Source: Candidatus Avelusimicrobium pullarium (GTDB lineage Bacteria > Elusimicrobiota > Elusimicrobia > Elusimicrobiales > Elusimicrobiaceae). From it: a stretch of DNA of 64,000 nucleotides. This document shows, piece after piece, positions 9,314-17,740 of this stretch. A program made the translations under genes and the position numbers. Numbering within the stretch: the stretch's first letter is position 1; each line of letters starts with the position of its first letter. Under the pieces are notes generated by a model. The model made no database searches. It saw only the letters and a list, made by a program, of their open reading frames with translations, and was not told where the DNA came from. The stretch covers positions 1 to 64,000 of the forward strand of contig CALUTQ010000001.1 of NCBI GenBank assembly GCA_944323745.1, read 5' to 3'.

Positions 9314-9689
9314 GCGCCTCTTCCCCCAAAAACTCTTTTAAAACAGCGTCAAGCAAGGCTTTGTCATCTTGCTGAAGGACCTCCCGCTGGACGGCCTGCT
9401 CCGCCTGGCTGTGTTCCAGGCGTTCGCATAACTCCAGGATACGTTTAATCGCCCCCTCTTTGCCCTGCAATCCCGCCACAAAAAGTTTGCGGATAATTCC
9501 CTCCAGCATCGTCATCTTTAGCACCTCGCCATTTTTCAAAATGCTAATTTTTTCTTTTAATACTTTTCCTACGATGGTGTGCAAATTGGGATGACCTTTT
9601 GGGCGGCCTTTTTTATTGCCGCTAAAGCCCGGCTTAAACCGGTTCTTCTTTGGAGGCTTGCCGTATCCGACCTCATAATCATTCAACAT
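9306..9689 (-). CDS. DUF5681-domain protein, probable terminase small subunit or packaging accessory
   Basis: The real start is the ATG at 9689 (MLNDYEVGYGKPPKKN), giving 127 residues; the longer open frame to 9860 is the methyltransferase gene read out of frame. Residues 7-35 (GYGKPPKKNRFKPGFSG, then NKKGRPKG) match DUF5681, a short basic motif found directly in front of phage terminases. The rest is helical and charged (LKEKISILKNGEVLKM). It overlaps the methyltransferase gene by 11 bp and the terminase gene by 8 bp, so the three are almost certainly one translationally coupled operon. The small-terminase role is inferred from position and basic DNA-binding character. Confidence 0.85.
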   Translation of the reverse strand: MLNDYEVGYGKPPKKNRFKPGFSGNKKGRPKGHPNLHTIVGKVLKEKISILKNGEVLKMTMLEGIIRKLFVAGLQGKEGAIKRILELCERLEHSQAEQAVQREVLQQDDKALLDAVLKEFLGEEARG

Positions 9690-11016
9690 GCGCGGCCTCC
9701 CGCCGTTTTTCGGCCAGCAACTCTTGATATGTTTTCCCGCTGGGCAGATGCACGGCCGTCCGGCCGCCCCCAAGGCCCTCATAGCGCCGGATAGCCGTAT
9801 CCACATATTTGGGCTCCAATTCCACCCCATAGCAAATCCGCCCGGCCTTTTCGGCGGCAATAAGAGTACTGCCGGAGCCTAAAAAGCTGTCCAGCACCAA
9901 TCCGCCGCGGTTGGACGCGTCCAAGATTGTGTCTTTAATCATTTCTACCGGTTTGACGGTGGGGTGCATAGAGCGTTTTTCGGTATTTTCTTCCCCCGGG
10001 GTATTGACGCTGGGATAACACCATACATTGGTGCGGTAACGACCGTGTATGCCCAGTTCCACATTGTTGATGTGCGGCTCGGTTCCGTGCTTAAACATAA
10101 AAACCAGTTCGTGCTGGGAACGGTAAAACGAGCCCATCCCCGCATTGTTTTTGCGCCATACACACAGATTTTTAAACTGGTCATATACTTCTCCCGCCGT
10201 CACCATCTCTTTAATATGCCGCCAGTCCATACAAATATAATGCAAAGAGCCGGATTTGCTGAACGCACACAGACATTCAAACGCCGTACGCAAAAAATGC
10301 GTAAATTGCTCGCTGGTCATTTCGCCGGAGGCAAATTTAAATTCATCGTGTTTGACACTGCCGGCCCCGCAGACATGCCCGTTAATTTTTACATTGTACG
10401 GAGGATCCGCAAACACCATATCGGCTTTCTTGTCCTCCATCAGTGCCCGCAGGGTTTCCTCCTGCAGGGAATTGCCGCAAATCAGGCGGTGTGCCCCCAA
10501 CTGCCAAAGGTCACCCTCCCGGGAAATGATATCGCTGTCTGCAATAAACGGGATTTGATTGGTTTTGGGGTCCGCCTCGCGCTGTTCCCCCTCCAAAATG
10601 AGGTCTATATCCCCCATATCATACCCCGTAAGCGTAAGCGGAACGTCCAAATGCAGTTCTTCTATCGCTTTAAATTCCGCCTGCAGCAGCTCTATGCTCC
10701 AGGTGCCCAGTTCCATCAAGCGGTTGTCGGCAATACGATAAGCCTTCTTTTGGGCTGGGGATAAGTGTTTTAAGCGAATAACGGGCACTTTTTCCATACG
10801 GGCGGCTTGAGCGGCCGCAAAACGGGCGTGGCCGGCTATAATTTCATTCTGCTCGTCGATTAAAATAGGGTTGATAAAACCAAAATGCTCAATAGAACGC
10901 GTAATTTGCGCGATTTGTTTATGACTGTGCTGCCGCGGGTTGCCTTGATATTCTTTTAAACTAGACAAAGCGGCATACTCCACCACCAAAGGCGTAATTA
11001 ATATATGGTCCGTCAT
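9679..11016 (-). CDS. ParB/Srx-domain fused to a beta-class N6-adenine/N4-cytosine DNA methyltransferase
   Basis: A 445-residue phage-type modification enzyme. Residues 10-110 form a ParB N-terminal-like domain (NPRQHSHKQIAQITRSIEHF ... EIIAGHARF). The methyltransferase follows with catalytic DPPYNV near 206 and the AdoMet motif LDSFLGSGST near 390; this DPPY-first order defines the beta class. The fusion is common in phages and prophages, where it methylates phage DNA, often solo. AGGAG lies 9 nt before the start. First gene of the packaging operon (methyltransferase, DUF5681, terminase). Its leader (11,017-11,160) can fold into hairpins. No cognate endonuclease is adjacent. Confidence 0.93.
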   Translation of the reverse strand: MTDHILITPLVVEYAALSSLKEYQGNPRQHSHKQIAQITRSIEHFGFINPILIDEQNEIIAGHARFAAAQAARMEKVPVIRLKHLSPAQKKAYRIADNRLMELGTWSIELLQAEFKAIEELHLDVPLTLTGYDMGDIDLILEGEQREADPKTNQIPFIADSDIISREGDLWQLGAHRLICGNSLQEETLRALMEDKKADMVFADPPYNVKINGHVCGAGSVKHDEFKFASGEMTSEQFTHFLRTAFECLCAFSKSGSLHYICMDWRHIKEMVTAGEVYDQFKNLCVWRKNNAGMGSFYRSQHELVFMFKHGTEPHINNVELGIHGRYRTNVWCYPSVNTPGEENTEKRSMHPTVKPVEMIKDTILDASNRGGLVLDSFLGSGSTLIAAEKAGRICYGVELEPKYVDTAIRRYEGLGGGRTAVHLPSGKTYQELLAEKRREAAHVE

Positions 11017-11419
11017 AGAGAAGAACTCCTAATGGGTGTATTGAGGGAAACCCTCAGGTTTTTATAGCAGTTGGCCTTGCTTCTTCATGTTAAGGCAGGA
11101 AAGAGGTGCCGGCACATTTGTCCTTGTGCCAAGGGTAGGGTACTGTGACCTTTCCAAAGGTAAGATAATTTAGTTTTTGCACTCTTTTGATATTGCCATC
11201 AAACGAATACAAAGGTAATTTATAGCATTATTTTGAAACAAAAATCAAATTTTTGCCATTTATTATCATAAATAAATAGTCTTAAAAAATAAGGATTTCC
11301 AATAAAATACGACGACAAATTATTAGATTTTTATTTTTAAAAATTTTTCGGTAACGCGGAAGCCATTTATCCATTAAAACACCCTAATTAATGCTTTTAA
11401 AAACTATTTTGCAACAAAT
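11017..11419. other. Intergenic region with leader hairpins of the packaging operon
   Basis: No gene is visible in this stretch. Close to the methyltransferase start there are short inverted repeats: TGAGGG/CCCTCA at 11,042-11,056 and GGCACA/TGTGCC at 11,111-11,130, the latter inside a segment containing GAGGTGCCGGCA that recurs near 42,016. The rest (11,161-11,419) is AT-rich without recognisable signals. Confidence 0.5.
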
Positions 11420-11428
11420 TGCTACAAT
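11420..11428 (+). promoter_or_regulatory. Putative extended -10 promoter of the structured RNA
   Basis: TGCTACAAT fits the extended -10 pattern (TGn followed by a -10-like hexamer). No good -35 is visible at 16-18 bp spacing. If used, transcription would start near 11,435, just before the folded region. Confidence 0.45.
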
Positions 11429-11434
11429 GAAAGT

Positions 11435-11680
11435 AACTTTTAAGGAGGACTGACATTTAACATTATCTTTAACATTTTTACCCTGGCTTAGTGCCGCACC
11501 AACGGCACGCTTTTACAAAAGTAAAAGGAAACCAATACTAAGAAGGCCAATTAGCCGCAAGAAGGTAGGAAGTCATGAGCCTGCCGACTTACGGTCAATG
11601 TTATTTGCCATTTTGGTAAGTAACTACGGCTGTGTTTCTAATGCGTATTGGTTTCCATTGGAAATAACAGCCGTTTTTTA
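11435..11680 (+). ncRNA. Candidate pseudoknotted structured RNA upstream of a DUF262 gene
   Basis: No coding frame of note occupies this region, but dense complementary segments do. In order: hairpin GTGCCG/CGGCAC (11,491-11,508); hairpin CTTTTAC/GTAAAAG with an AAAA loop (11,510-11,527); a perfect 12-bp long-range pair GGAAACCAATAC (11,527-11,538) with GTATTGGTTTCC (11,645-11,656); inside it an H-type pseudoknot geometry in which GGTAGG (11,564-11,569) pairs with CCTGCC (11,580-11,585) while loop AAGTC (11,570-11,574) pairs with GACTT (11,586-11,590); and a terminator stem ACGGCTGT/ACAGCCGT ending in six T. An SD-like AAGGAGG at 11,442 has no start codon after it. Only the + orientation has a U tract. 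Not a family I recognise (not tmRNA, 6S or RNase P). Confidence 0.6.
11626..11680 (+). terminator. Terminator/attenuator between the structured RNA and the DUF262 gene
   Basis: ACGGCTGT (11,626-11,633) pairs with ACAGCCGT (11,667-11,674), followed directly by a T tract. An inner TTTCC/GGAAA hairpin (11,652-11,664) extends it. The upstream 12-bp long-range stem uses overlapping bases and would compete; a second CGGCTGT at 11,702-11,708 could also capture ACAGCCG. This is the layout of an attenuator controlling readthrough into the gene at 11,766. Confidence 0.6.
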
Positions 11681-11765
11681 TTGCCATCCTGTTTGACTTC
11701 CCGGCTGTTCTTAGCGATAATACGTTGTCGCCCAATCAATTCGACATAACTGAGGAAAAAGGAAA

Positions 11766-13556
11766 ATGAATACCCAATTATTTGATAAGGACCAACTAAA
11801 CATTGAAGAAATTTTTAAAAAATTTTATGAAGTACCAGACTACCAGCGTGAATATGTATGGCGAAAAGCAAATGTATTAGCTTTGCTAAATGATATTTAT
11901 TGCGCATTCAAAGAAAATGCGCAAAATGCCTATTTCATTGGGACCACTGTCGTAGCAACTAATCTAAAGAGCTCCACTTTAGAAGTCATTGACGGACAGC
12001 AACGTTTAACCACTTTGTTCATTTTATTAAGTATATTTACACAAAAAGTTACAAACGATCGTCAACAATTCCTTAATGACCTTATTAAAAATAAAAGCTG
12101 GGACTCATTTGGGGATTTATCCTCACGTTATCATCTTAATCTCAATTATGCCAATGCACAAAAATTCTTAGAAATAATTAACACGCAACCGAGTAATCTT
12201 ATCAAGCAATTGCATTCCGATTATGGGAACCGACTGCCAGACACTATTAAAAATCTATATAATGCTTATCAACAAATTAATGATTTTTTAGATGAACATT
12301 GTTCATCCGCAGAAGAGCTTTTCGCTTTTATTACATACACACTGCATCAAGTTTTTGTACTGCAAATCACGACAGATATCAACAAAGCTTTACAAATCTT
12401 TGAGACCATTAATGAGCGCGGTGTCGGGTTAAATCCACTAGATTTGATTAAAAACCGTTTGTTCTGTCATATCGATAAAAAAGATTTTAAAATCCTAAAA
12501 GACAAATGGCAAGAAATATTCAAACTGTTTCGCAAAAATGAAACCCATAAATTACGTTTTATCCGTTATTTTCTCATGGCCAATTTCCCGGATAAAATTG
12601 ATTCCGGCATTTATAAAAATGGCATCCTAAGAACCGATGATATCTTTGACTTTACCTCTAATCTCGAGGATATATCTAAGCCCCAGGATTTTTTACAAAA
12701 TTTATATCAAGCTGCCCTCGATTACAATGGTTTTCTGGAAGGGAAACTTAACGGTGAAGACAACGAACATTTGCAGAATATTAACACCTTAAATGGAGGG
12801 CTGTCTACATACATTATTGCCTTGCTGTCCGCCAAAAATTTGCCTTTGCCTATTCTAAAACATTTTATTAAGCAAGTAGAATCTTTTATGTTCTTCTATA
12901 TCATACCAGGGAATAATACTAATGCGTTAGAGCGTGAGTGTGCCAGCTGGGCAAAGCAACTATATAGTTTGAGCAAAATACAAAATGAAGAAGAACAACT
13001 TTCCTCATATAATAAATTTATTACTAGCGCTTTAATAACTCCTACTCAGCAAAGAATGAATAATTTTGATGATTATTTTAGGCGTCTACAAATGGGAAAA
13101 AATAGAACACGTACTCGTTATATTTTGAATAAAATTAGTCTTTATGTACAAGAGAAATGGAATGGCTGCCATGTATCCAACAACTTATTCTCGGGGTTGG
13201 ATATTGAGCACATTTTACCCAACCATCCAAAAGAAGGGTTAAGAGAAGCGTTTGGAGTAGAAATATATGAAGAATATAAAAATAGGCTAGGAAATCTTAC
13301 CTTATTAGAAGCCCCGCTTAACAGATCGTTAGGGAATGATTTCTTTGAAATCAAAAAGCAAACTTACACAACAAGCAATTGTGTATTTACGAAAAGCATT
13401 ATTGCCCTCCCAAACACAACCGGGGCAACAAGTCAACATGGGCAATTTTTCCGACATATCCCCCATTGGGATACTTGGACAAAGGAATCCATCGAGCAAC
13501 GCCAAGAATTACTATTAAAATTAACCAAAGAGGTGTGGCCCTTAACTACTTATTAA
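11766..13556 (+). CDS. GmrSD-like DUF262/DUF1524 restriction protein
   Basis: A 596-residue protein starting 5 bp after AAGG-rich sequence. The N-terminal DUF262 domain has the nucleotide-binding signature DGQQRLTTL (about residues 76-84) and an upstream YQREYVW motif. A helical middle follows. The C-terminal DUF1524 part has an HNH-like nuclease core (DIEHILPNHP, then NRLGNLTLLE and a later Asn). Single-chain GmrS-GmrD fusions of this kind act as NTP-dependent type IV enzymes against modified DNA. It lies just downstream of the candidate structured RNA and attenuator, with the orphan packaging operon diverging on the other side. All key motifs are present. Specificity is unknown. Confidence 0.88.
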   Translation: MNTQLFDKDQLNIEEIFKKFYEVPDYQREYVWRKANVLALLNDIYCAFKENAQNAYFIGTTVVATNLKSSTLEVIDGQQRLTTLFILLSIFTQKVTNDRQQFLNDLIKNKSWDSFGDLSSRYHLNLNYANAQKFLEIINTQPSNLIKQLHSDYGNRLPDTIKNLYNAYQQINDFLDEHCSSAEELFAFITYTLHQVFVLQITTDINKALQIFETINERGVGLNPLDLIKNRLFCHIDKKDFKILKDKWQEIFKLFRKNETHKLRFIRYFLMANFPDKIDSGIYKNGILRTDDIFDFTSNLEDISKPQDFLQNLYQAALDYNGFLEGKLNGEDNEHLQNINTLNGGLSTYIIALLSAKNLPLPILKHFIKQVESFMFFYIIPGNNTNALERECASWAKQLYSLSKIQNEEEQLSSYNKFITSALITPTQQRMNNFDDYFRRLQMGKNRTRTRYILNKISLYVQEKWNGCHVSNNLFSGLDIEHILPNHPKEGLREAFGVEIYEEYKNRLGNLTLLEAPLNRSLGNDFFEIKKQTYTTSNCVFTKSIIALPNTTGATSQHGQFFRHIPHWDTWTKESIEQRQELLLKLTKEVWPLTTY

Positions 13557-13581
13557 GACAAATTTTAAGAGCCCCTTTAAC

Positions 13582-13610
13582 AGCCCTCTGAACTCCTCGG
13601 AGAGGGCTAT
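13582..13610 (+). terminator. Probable terminator after the DUF262 gene
   Basis: AGCCCTCT and AGAGGGCT form an 8-bp stem with an 11-nt loop, 25 bp after the stop codon. The T tract is short. A second inverted repeat, TTCCAATC/GATTGGAA, lies at about 13,726-13,757. Confidence 0.5.
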
Positions 13611-13800
13611 TCATAATTAATATATCATTAAATTGAAATCGATTTTTATACATCCACTAGTATCATCTTAACCTTTAGACATTCGGACATACTGTTTAAA
13701 CGGATAATCTAATATCAGAACTTATTCCAATCATTATTACTCTTCCTCTGATTGGAACAGTAATACAACAAAGCTTAAATTTATAAATATTAACTATAAT

Positions 13801-15777
13801 TTATTTCCAATCCGATGGAATTAATTTTTCTTGATTCGTTTCATTCCAACGAGCAGCCAAATGGACATTAGGCAAATCTCCCCACAAGCTTTCATCTGCA
13901 TGTTCTAAAATTATTACTTGCAAGGATGGTGATAATTTTTCGACAACAGCACTAATTAAACTAAAGATCTTTCTAACCGCTTGTTCATCTGTTGTATATT
14001 CTGTTGAAATATCTTTTTTAGTAATTACTTTTGCTTCTTTTTCTTTGGTGGGGAAATATACCTGGCTCGGTTGATCAAATATTAAAAAAGAAGGAACAAA
14101 ACTTTGAAAAGTAGAGAAATATTCTGCTAAAGCAAGCATAGCAGCAATATGATAAGATAGCCAGTTTGCGCCACTACCTAACATGCTGAGATATCGCCGT
14201 TGCATTTCGTCAGTTTGTATAACTACTGTAAGAGCTTTCCAATCAAATTCTGCTTTAGAATCAGGATATTCAATATTTAGTTGAGAAGCATATGAAGTGA
14301 GTCTATCTGCCAAGAATTTCCTAACTTTTTCTCTCTTCTCTTTTATTTCTTTCTCAGAAATAATATCTTGTATATCAGCAAGCTGAGATTGAAGCTGATT
14401 AATTTTTGTATCTAAACCCGCACTATCTCCAATATCTCTATACAACTCAATAAACTCCTCAATACCTCCTATTAATCTAGCCACTTCTCCTTGTGTTAAC
14501 AAATCTTGATGCTTTTCTTTGGACTCGCTTTCTAAAGCAGAAATTTGCCTTTGTATCTTGCGCAAACTAATTTTTTTAGAGGCGACATCTTTTTCAACTT
14601 CAGCTAACTGTTTAATAAAATTAGATGAAGATAAATCTAACACCTCTAAAGAAGCTTCTGTTTCTCTCAGAGCCTCTTGTAATCTTTTTAGCGATTCATT
14701 CTCTTGTTTAACAATCGAATGACAGAAAGGGCACTTTTCTTGAGATATTTTTAAATTCTCGGAAATATACAAACGATCTGCTTGAATCTGAAATGTTTCA
14801 CGAAACATACCATTACAACTTGTAGTATTAATTAATGTATGCAATCGAGTTTCTGTGCAGAGTAATTCTCTCAAAGCTAAAGCTAATGTTTGTTCTTCCT
14901 TCTTCAAAAGGAGTAGTTTTTCATTAACAAGATTTTCCGTATCCTTCACCCCAAAAGGATTTTTCTTATAGTTTTCCACAACTTCTAATAAAAGGTTAAA
15001 CATTTCTTTACTTTTCATGTTTTGATGAATTGTTTTATCCAACAGACCAGCTCTAGTAGCCAAAAGTAATTTATCAAGCAAATCTTCTTTCTTGCTTTCT
15101 GCTATTTTTTTCAATTCTTTTTTTTCTTTATAACAGGCATCCAATTCCTCTTGTATTTGTTTGATTTTCTCTCTATTCTGCATGATTGTAGCATCAATAA
15201 TATCTAATACCAATTCTGAAATTACCTTTAATTTTTCTCTATGTTCAAATGATTCTGTTTTAAAAAACAGACTAGTTGGATTGGCAATAATATATTGAGG
15301 TTGATATAAAAAAGCTGCTAAATCTCGAAATCCTGCTCTATTCTTAAATCCATTTTTTTCATCTGCACTTCCTTCTTTAAAATCCATTTCAGGTAAATTC
15401 GCCAGAAGATCCAATCTTTTTTTAAATTCCGCAAAAGGAATATTAGCAGTTAACACTTCTGGCACACAAATATCTTTGCCAATATCCAAAAATACTTCCA
15501 TCTTAGAAATATCAGGATTTCGCCGCGCAACAATTAGCGTTTCATTGTTATCAAGAGAACATACCATTCCAAACCAATCAACTTTTTGCAAAATGATTCC
15601 AGATGGTATTTGAGATGAATCGGAACCCAAAATATAATCGATGATAAAAATAATAGCAGTTTTACCAGTCAAGGAATTACCCACAATAAAATTTATCTTC
15701 CCTTCTTGAAAAGCAATCTCCCTATATTTCTGTTCAATTTTTGAAGTAATAAATAATTTTTTGATTTGCATTTTCAT
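13801..15777 (-). CDS. ABC-3C system ATPase, DUF3732 family
   Basis: A 658-residue SMC/Rad50-like ATPase. Walker A GNSLTGKTA lies at about residues 33-41; long coiled coils surround a CxxC hook (CPFCHSIV, about 350); the C-terminal lobe has an ABC-signature-like LGSGANWLSYHIA and Walker B LIFDQPSQVYFP, the form typical of DUF3732. DUF3732 ATPases are the motor of three-component ABC (ABC-3C) conflict systems, in which the ATPase is thought to sense invasion and license the effector. It is last in a three-gene leftward operon and begins at the stop of the small middle component. Motifs look intact. Assignment to ABC-3C rests on both the family and the gene order. Confidence 0.88.
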   Translation of the reverse strand: MKMQIKKLFITSKIEQKYREIAFQEGKINFIVGNSLTGKTAIIFIIDYILGSDSSQIPSGIILQKVDWFGMVCSLDNNETLIVARRNPDISKMEVFLDIGKDICVPEVLTANIPFAEFKKRLDLLANLPEMDFKEGSADEKNGFKNRAGFRDLAAFLYQPQYIIANPTSLFFKTESFEHREKLKVISELVLDIIDATIMQNREKIKQIQEELDACYKEKKELKKIAESKKEDLLDKLLLATRAGLLDKTIHQNMKSKEMFNLLLEVVENYKKNPFGVKDTENLVNEKLLLLKKEEQTLALALRELLCTETRLHTLINTTSCNGMFRETFQIQADRLYISENLKISQEKCPFCHSIVKQENESLKRLQEALRETEASLEVLDLSSSNFIKQLAEVEKDVASKKISLRKIQRQISALESESKEKHQDLLTQGEVARLIGGIEEFIELYRDIGDSAGLDTKINQLQSQLADIQDIISEKEIKEKREKVRKFLADRLTSYASQLNIEYPDSKAEFDWKALTVVIQTDEMQRRYLSMLGSGANWLSYHIAAMLALAEYFSTFQSFVPSFLIFDQPSQVYFPTKEKEAKVITKKDISTEYTTDEQAVRKIFSLISAVVEKLSPSLQVIILEHADESLWGDLPNVHLAARWNETNQEKLIPSDWK

Positions 15778-15778
15778 A

Positions 15779-16240
15779 TCATTTCACCATAGTTATCCGA
15801 ATAATTTGAGATAAAGATAACTTTTCAAACCATTTACCTAATTTAATTCCTTGTGTTCCCATATCCCGAACCACTTCCTGAGGGGTAATATTTATTTTGA
15901 GAGGAACAATCCTATCTTTTCCATCATATTTGATAAGCCCAGTTCTAGCTGCCAATCCCAAGGATTCAAATGTTAATTCTTTATACAAAGACACTCCCTC
16001 ATTAATCTGTATAAATTCATTTGGAGTAAGCTTTGAAATTAAATTATAAAGTGTAGATGTTGCTTTTGTAGCTTTTACTTTCTGATATATTTTCTGATTA
16101 AGTAACATAGGTATTACAAGAAATAAAAGATGCATAGAAACAAATGGGTGCTGCTTAGAACAGTAACCTAATGCTGTTTTCCAAATTAAATAGGCCCCAA
16201 TTGCTGGATTCTGTATATTTTTAATTGTTTCCCGAATCAT
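15779..16240 (-). CDS. ABC-3C system middle component
   Basis: A 153-residue protein overlapping the upstream effector gene by 20 bp and abutting the ATPase gene. It has no enzymatic motif; the sequence suggests a compact helical and winged-helix-like fold (LGLAARTGLIKYDGKDRIVPL). Small three-component ABC system middle components sit in exactly this position and are thought to bridge effector and ATPase. I assign it mainly by position, size and overlap, with moderate support from its composition. The subtype number cannot be given from sequence alone. Confidence 0.8.
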   Translation of the reverse strand: MIRETIKNIQNPAIGAYLIWKTALGYCSKQHPFVSMHLLFLVIPMLLNQKIYQKVKATKATSTLYNLISKLTPNEFIQINEGVSLYKELTFESLGLAARTGLIKYDGKDRIVPLKINITPQEVVRDMGTQGIKLGKWFEKLSLSQIIRITMVK

Positions 16241-17387
16241 TTTTTAATTCTCGTTCATAGTCTGGATGCCAACCAATTAACAATCTGTCTGCTAAATCTT
16301 GACAAGTTCCTCTAACAAAAAGTCGTGGGGAATCTTGTCCTTGGAGTTTTGTTTTTAAAAGCAACGTTTTATTATAAATCAAACGTCCTGCGCGTTTTTT
16401 ATCTAAAGACTCTGGCGGAAAAGAATTAACCGTTATATCTTTGATATTTTTCCAATCAGACTGGATCTCTTTACGAAAAATTTGATAACTTTCCTCGTTC
16501 ACTACTCCATCAGCCGCCATCCTTGCCCAGGTATTTCCTGCGGTAACAAAATCAATGATGGCTAATTCTTTGTCTTTATTAGAACACTCAATTAGATTAA
16601 GTTGCTCAATAAAAGTACTTTTTTTATATTTTTCTTTATCACTTTCTGAACAAATATCTTCCGAAGCCAAGGAATAAGAAGAAAGAGGATCGGCTTTTAA
16701 TCTATTCCAATAACTCAAATATTCTTTTCGAAATTCATTCCGAGGAACAGCCATTACTCGACCTTGTTTAAATTGTTCACGAATAAAATCACAAATCCAT
16801 CCTAACAAATGAACTTTAACTTGATTTGCTTGAATAGGATTAGGAATAGCATCTTTAATGAGTTTATCAAGGCCATCGGGTTTCGTTGGATCTTCATGAA
16901 TAAACTCAAAATTGGTTATAATTAATATCAAAAGAGGATTCTGAATTAAATTGAGAATTTTATCCTTATTTTTCTTTAACCTAGAACTATTTAATAAACT
17001 CTGTGTTTTCAAAATAGCTTCTTGTGCCTGAGCTTTAGAACTAGCGTTATGGTATTGTAAAATTAACTCGCCTGGAGATTTCTTAGTGCTACAACAATAC
17101 ACAAACTTAAGACGATTCCTTGATTTTGGATAACTATTCATTACTTGTATCCAATTTTCGATAGTTTTCCAAAAAGCAGGAGACCAATTCGAAGCCGGTG
17201 TCGCCGTGGTATATTGCTTTGCTTGTTCTAAAGTTATCAGACCATTCTTCTTTTTAAGAGCAAGATCATCATAATGTTCAAGACAAATGATATCCCCGTC
17301 ATCACCACCCCAAAGACGAGAAAACAATCGGCATATCTGGTAATAATATCCCTGAAAAGAAGCAGGGACACTAGATGAATAACTCAT
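16221..17387 (-). CDS. ABC-3C system effector with N-terminal Cap4/DUF4297-like nuclease fold
   Basis: A 388-residue first gene of the operon. The N-terminus (ASFQGYYYQICRLFSRLW ... ICLEHYDDLALKK ... ITLEQAKQY) resembles the restriction-nuclease-like domain of DUF4297/Cap4 proteins: an initial helix with GY-YQ, then E-x2-DD, then E/Q-x-K. In those families this domain cuts DNA. The C-terminal half is helical with a final region typical of ABC-3C proteins. Together with the next two genes it makes a complete ABC-3C conflict system. The active-site core is present by eye (E-DD-EQAK) but the match is distant, so nuclease activity is inference. Confidence 0.78.
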   Translation of the reverse strand: MSYSSSVPASFQGYYYQICRLFSRLWGGDDGDIICLEHYDDLALKKKNGLITLEQAKQYTTATPASNWSPAFWKTIENWIQVMNSYPKSRNRLKFVYCCSTKKSPGELILQYHNASSKAQAQEAILKTQSLLNSSRLKKNKDKILNLIQNPLLILIITNFEFIHEDPTKPDGLDKLIKDAIPNPIQANQVKVHLLGWICDFIREQFKQGRVMAVPRNEFRKEYLSYWNRLKADPLSSYSLASEDICSESDKEKYKKSTFIEQLNLIECSNKDKELAIIDFVTAGNTWARMAADGVVNEESYQIFRKEIQSDWKNIKDITVNSFPPESLDKKRAGRLIYNKTLLLKTKLQGQDSPRLFVRGTCQDLADRLLIGWHPDYERELKNDSGNN

Positions 17388-17499
17388 GATCTTCTAATAT
17401 ATAAAGCCCTTAGGTATTAATTATTTTTATTTATAAAAATACAGTTGCTATTTATATTATAGTTGTTTTTTGCAACATGGACGCATGTTATTATTTATT

Positions 17500-17740
17500 A
17501 ATTCCCTGTTATGATTTTAGGGAATTTGGGCAAATTATACAGGGGCGGCACTATACAGAAGGCCGTCCCTTTCCTTATGTAATAGGGCTAGAAACCCACC
17601 AATTCCCTGTATTTTCCCTGTTTATCAGGGAATTTATCTAATTTTTGAATACATTCTCTTATTATCTTTATATCCGCTTGCAAAGCAGATACAAACGCTC
17701 TTTTGGATAAAGCGAGATATTCCCTGTTTAGCACAGGGAA
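17500..17740. repeat. Three inverted repeats with TTCCCTG/CAGGGAA-type arms at the recombinase 3' end
   Basis: AATTCCCT/AGGGAATT at 17,500-17,526, AATTCCCTG/CAGGGAATT at 17,601-17,634 and TTCCCTG/CAGGGAA at 17,720-17,740 share the same arms at roughly 100-bp spacing. They overlap the end of the recombinase gene and the space before the ABC-3C operon. Possible roles are recombinase or regulator binding sites or an attachment region. Confidence 0.5.

Noticed and set aside
9690-9860. N-terminal extension of the DUF5681 protein
   Set aside because: It is the methyltransferase coding region read in another frame; the ATG at 9,689 fits the domain.
9964-10764. 266-codon + strand open frame opposite the methyltransferase
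   Set aside because: Shadow frame of a clear methyltransferase gene.
11442-11460. AAGGAGG as the ribosome site of a small gene in the RNA region
   Set aside because: No ATG, GTG or TTG at suitable spacing; the next frames stop almost at once.
11527-11656. Retron-like inverted repeat (a1/a2 style) around the structured RNA
   Set aside because: No reverse transcriptase gene is present nearby, and the region ends in an intrinsic terminator.
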